64,000 nt of DNA, from assembly GCA_963971305.1 (NCBI GenBank), contig OZ020306.1, positions 38,709,512-38,773,511 of the forward strand, written 5' to 3'. Of this stretch, positions 62,763 to 64,000 are shown piece after piece. The notes beneath the pieces were generated by a model. It ran no database searches. It was not told the origin of the DNA and saw only the letters and a program-made list of their open reading frames with translations. Within the stretch, counting starts at the first letter, position 1. Every line of letters begins with the position of its first letter. Position numbers and translations under genes: made by a program. This stretch comes from Arcuatula senhousia. Lineage: Eukaryota; Mollusca; Bivalvia; Mytilida; Mytilidae.

Positions 62763-62795
62763 CTATAACAAATGAAATTCTGTCATAGTCAAAAC

Positions 62796-63008
62796 TGGCC
62801 GGATTTCGTTTAACAGGAAGTGAGTGAGCGACAGACCTGAAATTGAATCCCTAGTTATGGGACCCCACCCTGATGTTGTGTACCAAATCTTAAGTGGCTG
62901 TGATTAGTAGTTGCTGAGAAAACTTGTCATGAAAATTTGTTCCCCGCCTGCACGCCCCAACATTCAACATTTTATAACCTTGATTTTTCACTCTGTGAAA
63001 TCTGGCCA
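62796..63008 (+). mobile_element. Family H hairpin-ended repeat
   Basis: TGGCCGGATTTC and GAAATCTGGCCA are inverse with one mismatch; body AGTAGTTGCTGAGAAAACTT; end hairpin TTTCACTCTGTGAAA. It begins about 30 bp from the acceptor of the first exon in the window. Confidence 0.75.
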
Positions 63009-63012
63009 AAAA

Positions 63013-63200
63013 TCATATGTGTGTGTGTGTTTAAGGGTCTAATGCCTTTTTTCCATGAGCCTGGTCATACAGAGGAATAAGTTTCATTAGTGAAGCAAGT
63101 TAGGAAACCACTGACCTCAGACAGGTAACTACGCACATACCTTATCATATACAGGTGATATCAGGTGGACATGTCAAGTTTTTGTAAATTCAGTCTTTGA
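63013..63200 (-). mobile_element. Degenerate SINE body
   Basis: TTTAAGGGTCTAATGCCTTT and CCATGAGCCTGGTCATACAG + AGG resemble the SINE at 2897-3160. Confidence 0.5.
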
Positions 63201-64000
63201 AATAAGAATCTTTAAATCACTTATCTGAATCCTGAACTTTTGGATTTTCTCCTGAATATTAAAAATTTCACTTGCACTATAAGGTTTTCTCTAGGCAGGA
63301 GCCAGCAGACCCGTGCTTGTATCAAAGATTGTAAATTACAGGGTGGGCTCTAACTTTTTAATTGAAGAGTGATTCAAATATCTTGATTTTTTTTTCAAAA
63401 TTGTCAAAATACATTTCATTTGGCTAAATATTTAATCAAACCAAAAGAAAAATGTTTGTGATGAATTATTCCAAAAAAATCTTGATCAATTCTATTTTTA
63501 CACCAAGGTAATTCTAATCATGACTTGTATCTGTTCTATGTGCCTGTTCTAAGAAATGAGTCAGAAAAAGGTAACATGGTAACATTTTTCTCCAAAATCT
63601 TAAAGACAAAAATTGCTAAATTCCATGACATAATAGATCCTCTTATTCAGACTACACAATTATAAGTCAAACATTTGAACAGTTTCAATATTACTATCAA
63701 GGTTGAAATTTGTAGCATGCATATATAGCAATGTAAAATTTTCTTTTTAAAGGGTAACCTAATTTCATGGGTCAGAAATAACAAACACCAACCATAATTG
63801 ATAACCCACGAAAAATAATGAAACCACAGTATTTCACTCAGTATTAGACATTGGCAATCACATAAACCTTTGCAAAAATTGTCTTTTTTTTCAGTTGGTT
63901 TTTACTATCAGATCCACATTATTTGATAAATTAACATTATCATAATGTGTGTCAAATCTAGCCACACTTAATCAAGAAAGATCTACTTTTAAAAAATACT
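63201..64000. other. Intron, AT-rich; nothing recognised
   Basis: Upstream exons of the PKHD1L1-like gene must lie beyond 64000; no exon-like segment fits here. Confidence 0.5.

Overview
The window is intron-rich animal DNA. It is AT-rich, with canonical GT-AG introns, tRNA-derived SINEs, many short DNA-transposon remnants and tandem-repeat elements. A secreted coiled-coil C1q-domain gene, a hammerhead-ribozyme tandem array of the retrozyme type and the overall repeat landscape point to a bivalve mollusc. A marine mussel (Mytilus-like) is my best guess, but it is an inference from gene and repeat style and was not tested by any search.

Almost the whole window (1217-62762, minus strand) is one giant gene for a fibrocystin-L (PKHD1L1)-type receptor. 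I could place 36 consecutive internal exons. All 35 junctions keep the reading frame and have GT-AG sites; together they give 9,780 coding bases (about 3,260 codons). Both gene ends lie outside: the start (signal peptide, first TIG repeats) to the right of 64000, the C-terminus (transmembrane segment and tail) to the left of 1. Right to left (N to C) the protein has a PA14 domain (62.8-60.9 kb), a fibrocystin-specific linker (60.4-48.3 kb), four IPT/TIG repeats (48.4-39.2 kb), a cupredoxin-like insert (37.1-34.1 kb), about seven more TIG repeats, five of them in one 1,503-bp exon (33.4-25.8 kb), a first G8 domain (24.8-20.3 kb), parallel beta-helix repeats (18.6-13.9 kb), a conserved segment with a furin-type RKKR site (11.8-10.7 kb), a second G8 domain (10.9-8.8 kb) and a second beta-helix block (2.7-1.2 kb).

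A second gene lies on the opposite strand inside the 6.2-kb intron between exons at 8842 and 2652. It has two exons (4827-6174, 7233-7618) and encodes a 577-residue secreted protein: signal peptide, long coiled coil with fourteen 11-residue repeats, and a C-terminal C1q domain.

The introns are packed with repeats. Many belong to families with unrelated bodies but one shared plan: a short 5' terminal motif, one to several tandem units carrying a related 'TACCAAGTTTCA...AGTAGTTTCTGAGAAA'-like core, a GACGGACGGACA-type tract, and a 3' hairpin whose last arm is the inverse of the 5' end. Others are longer TIR elements (37373-38877, 49686-52550, 44835-45868), a 2.4-kb foldback element (40595-43013), tRNA-derived SINEs, and a 350-bp-period array carrying four hammerhead-ribozyme motifs in sense orientation within an intron of the host gene (46603-47757).
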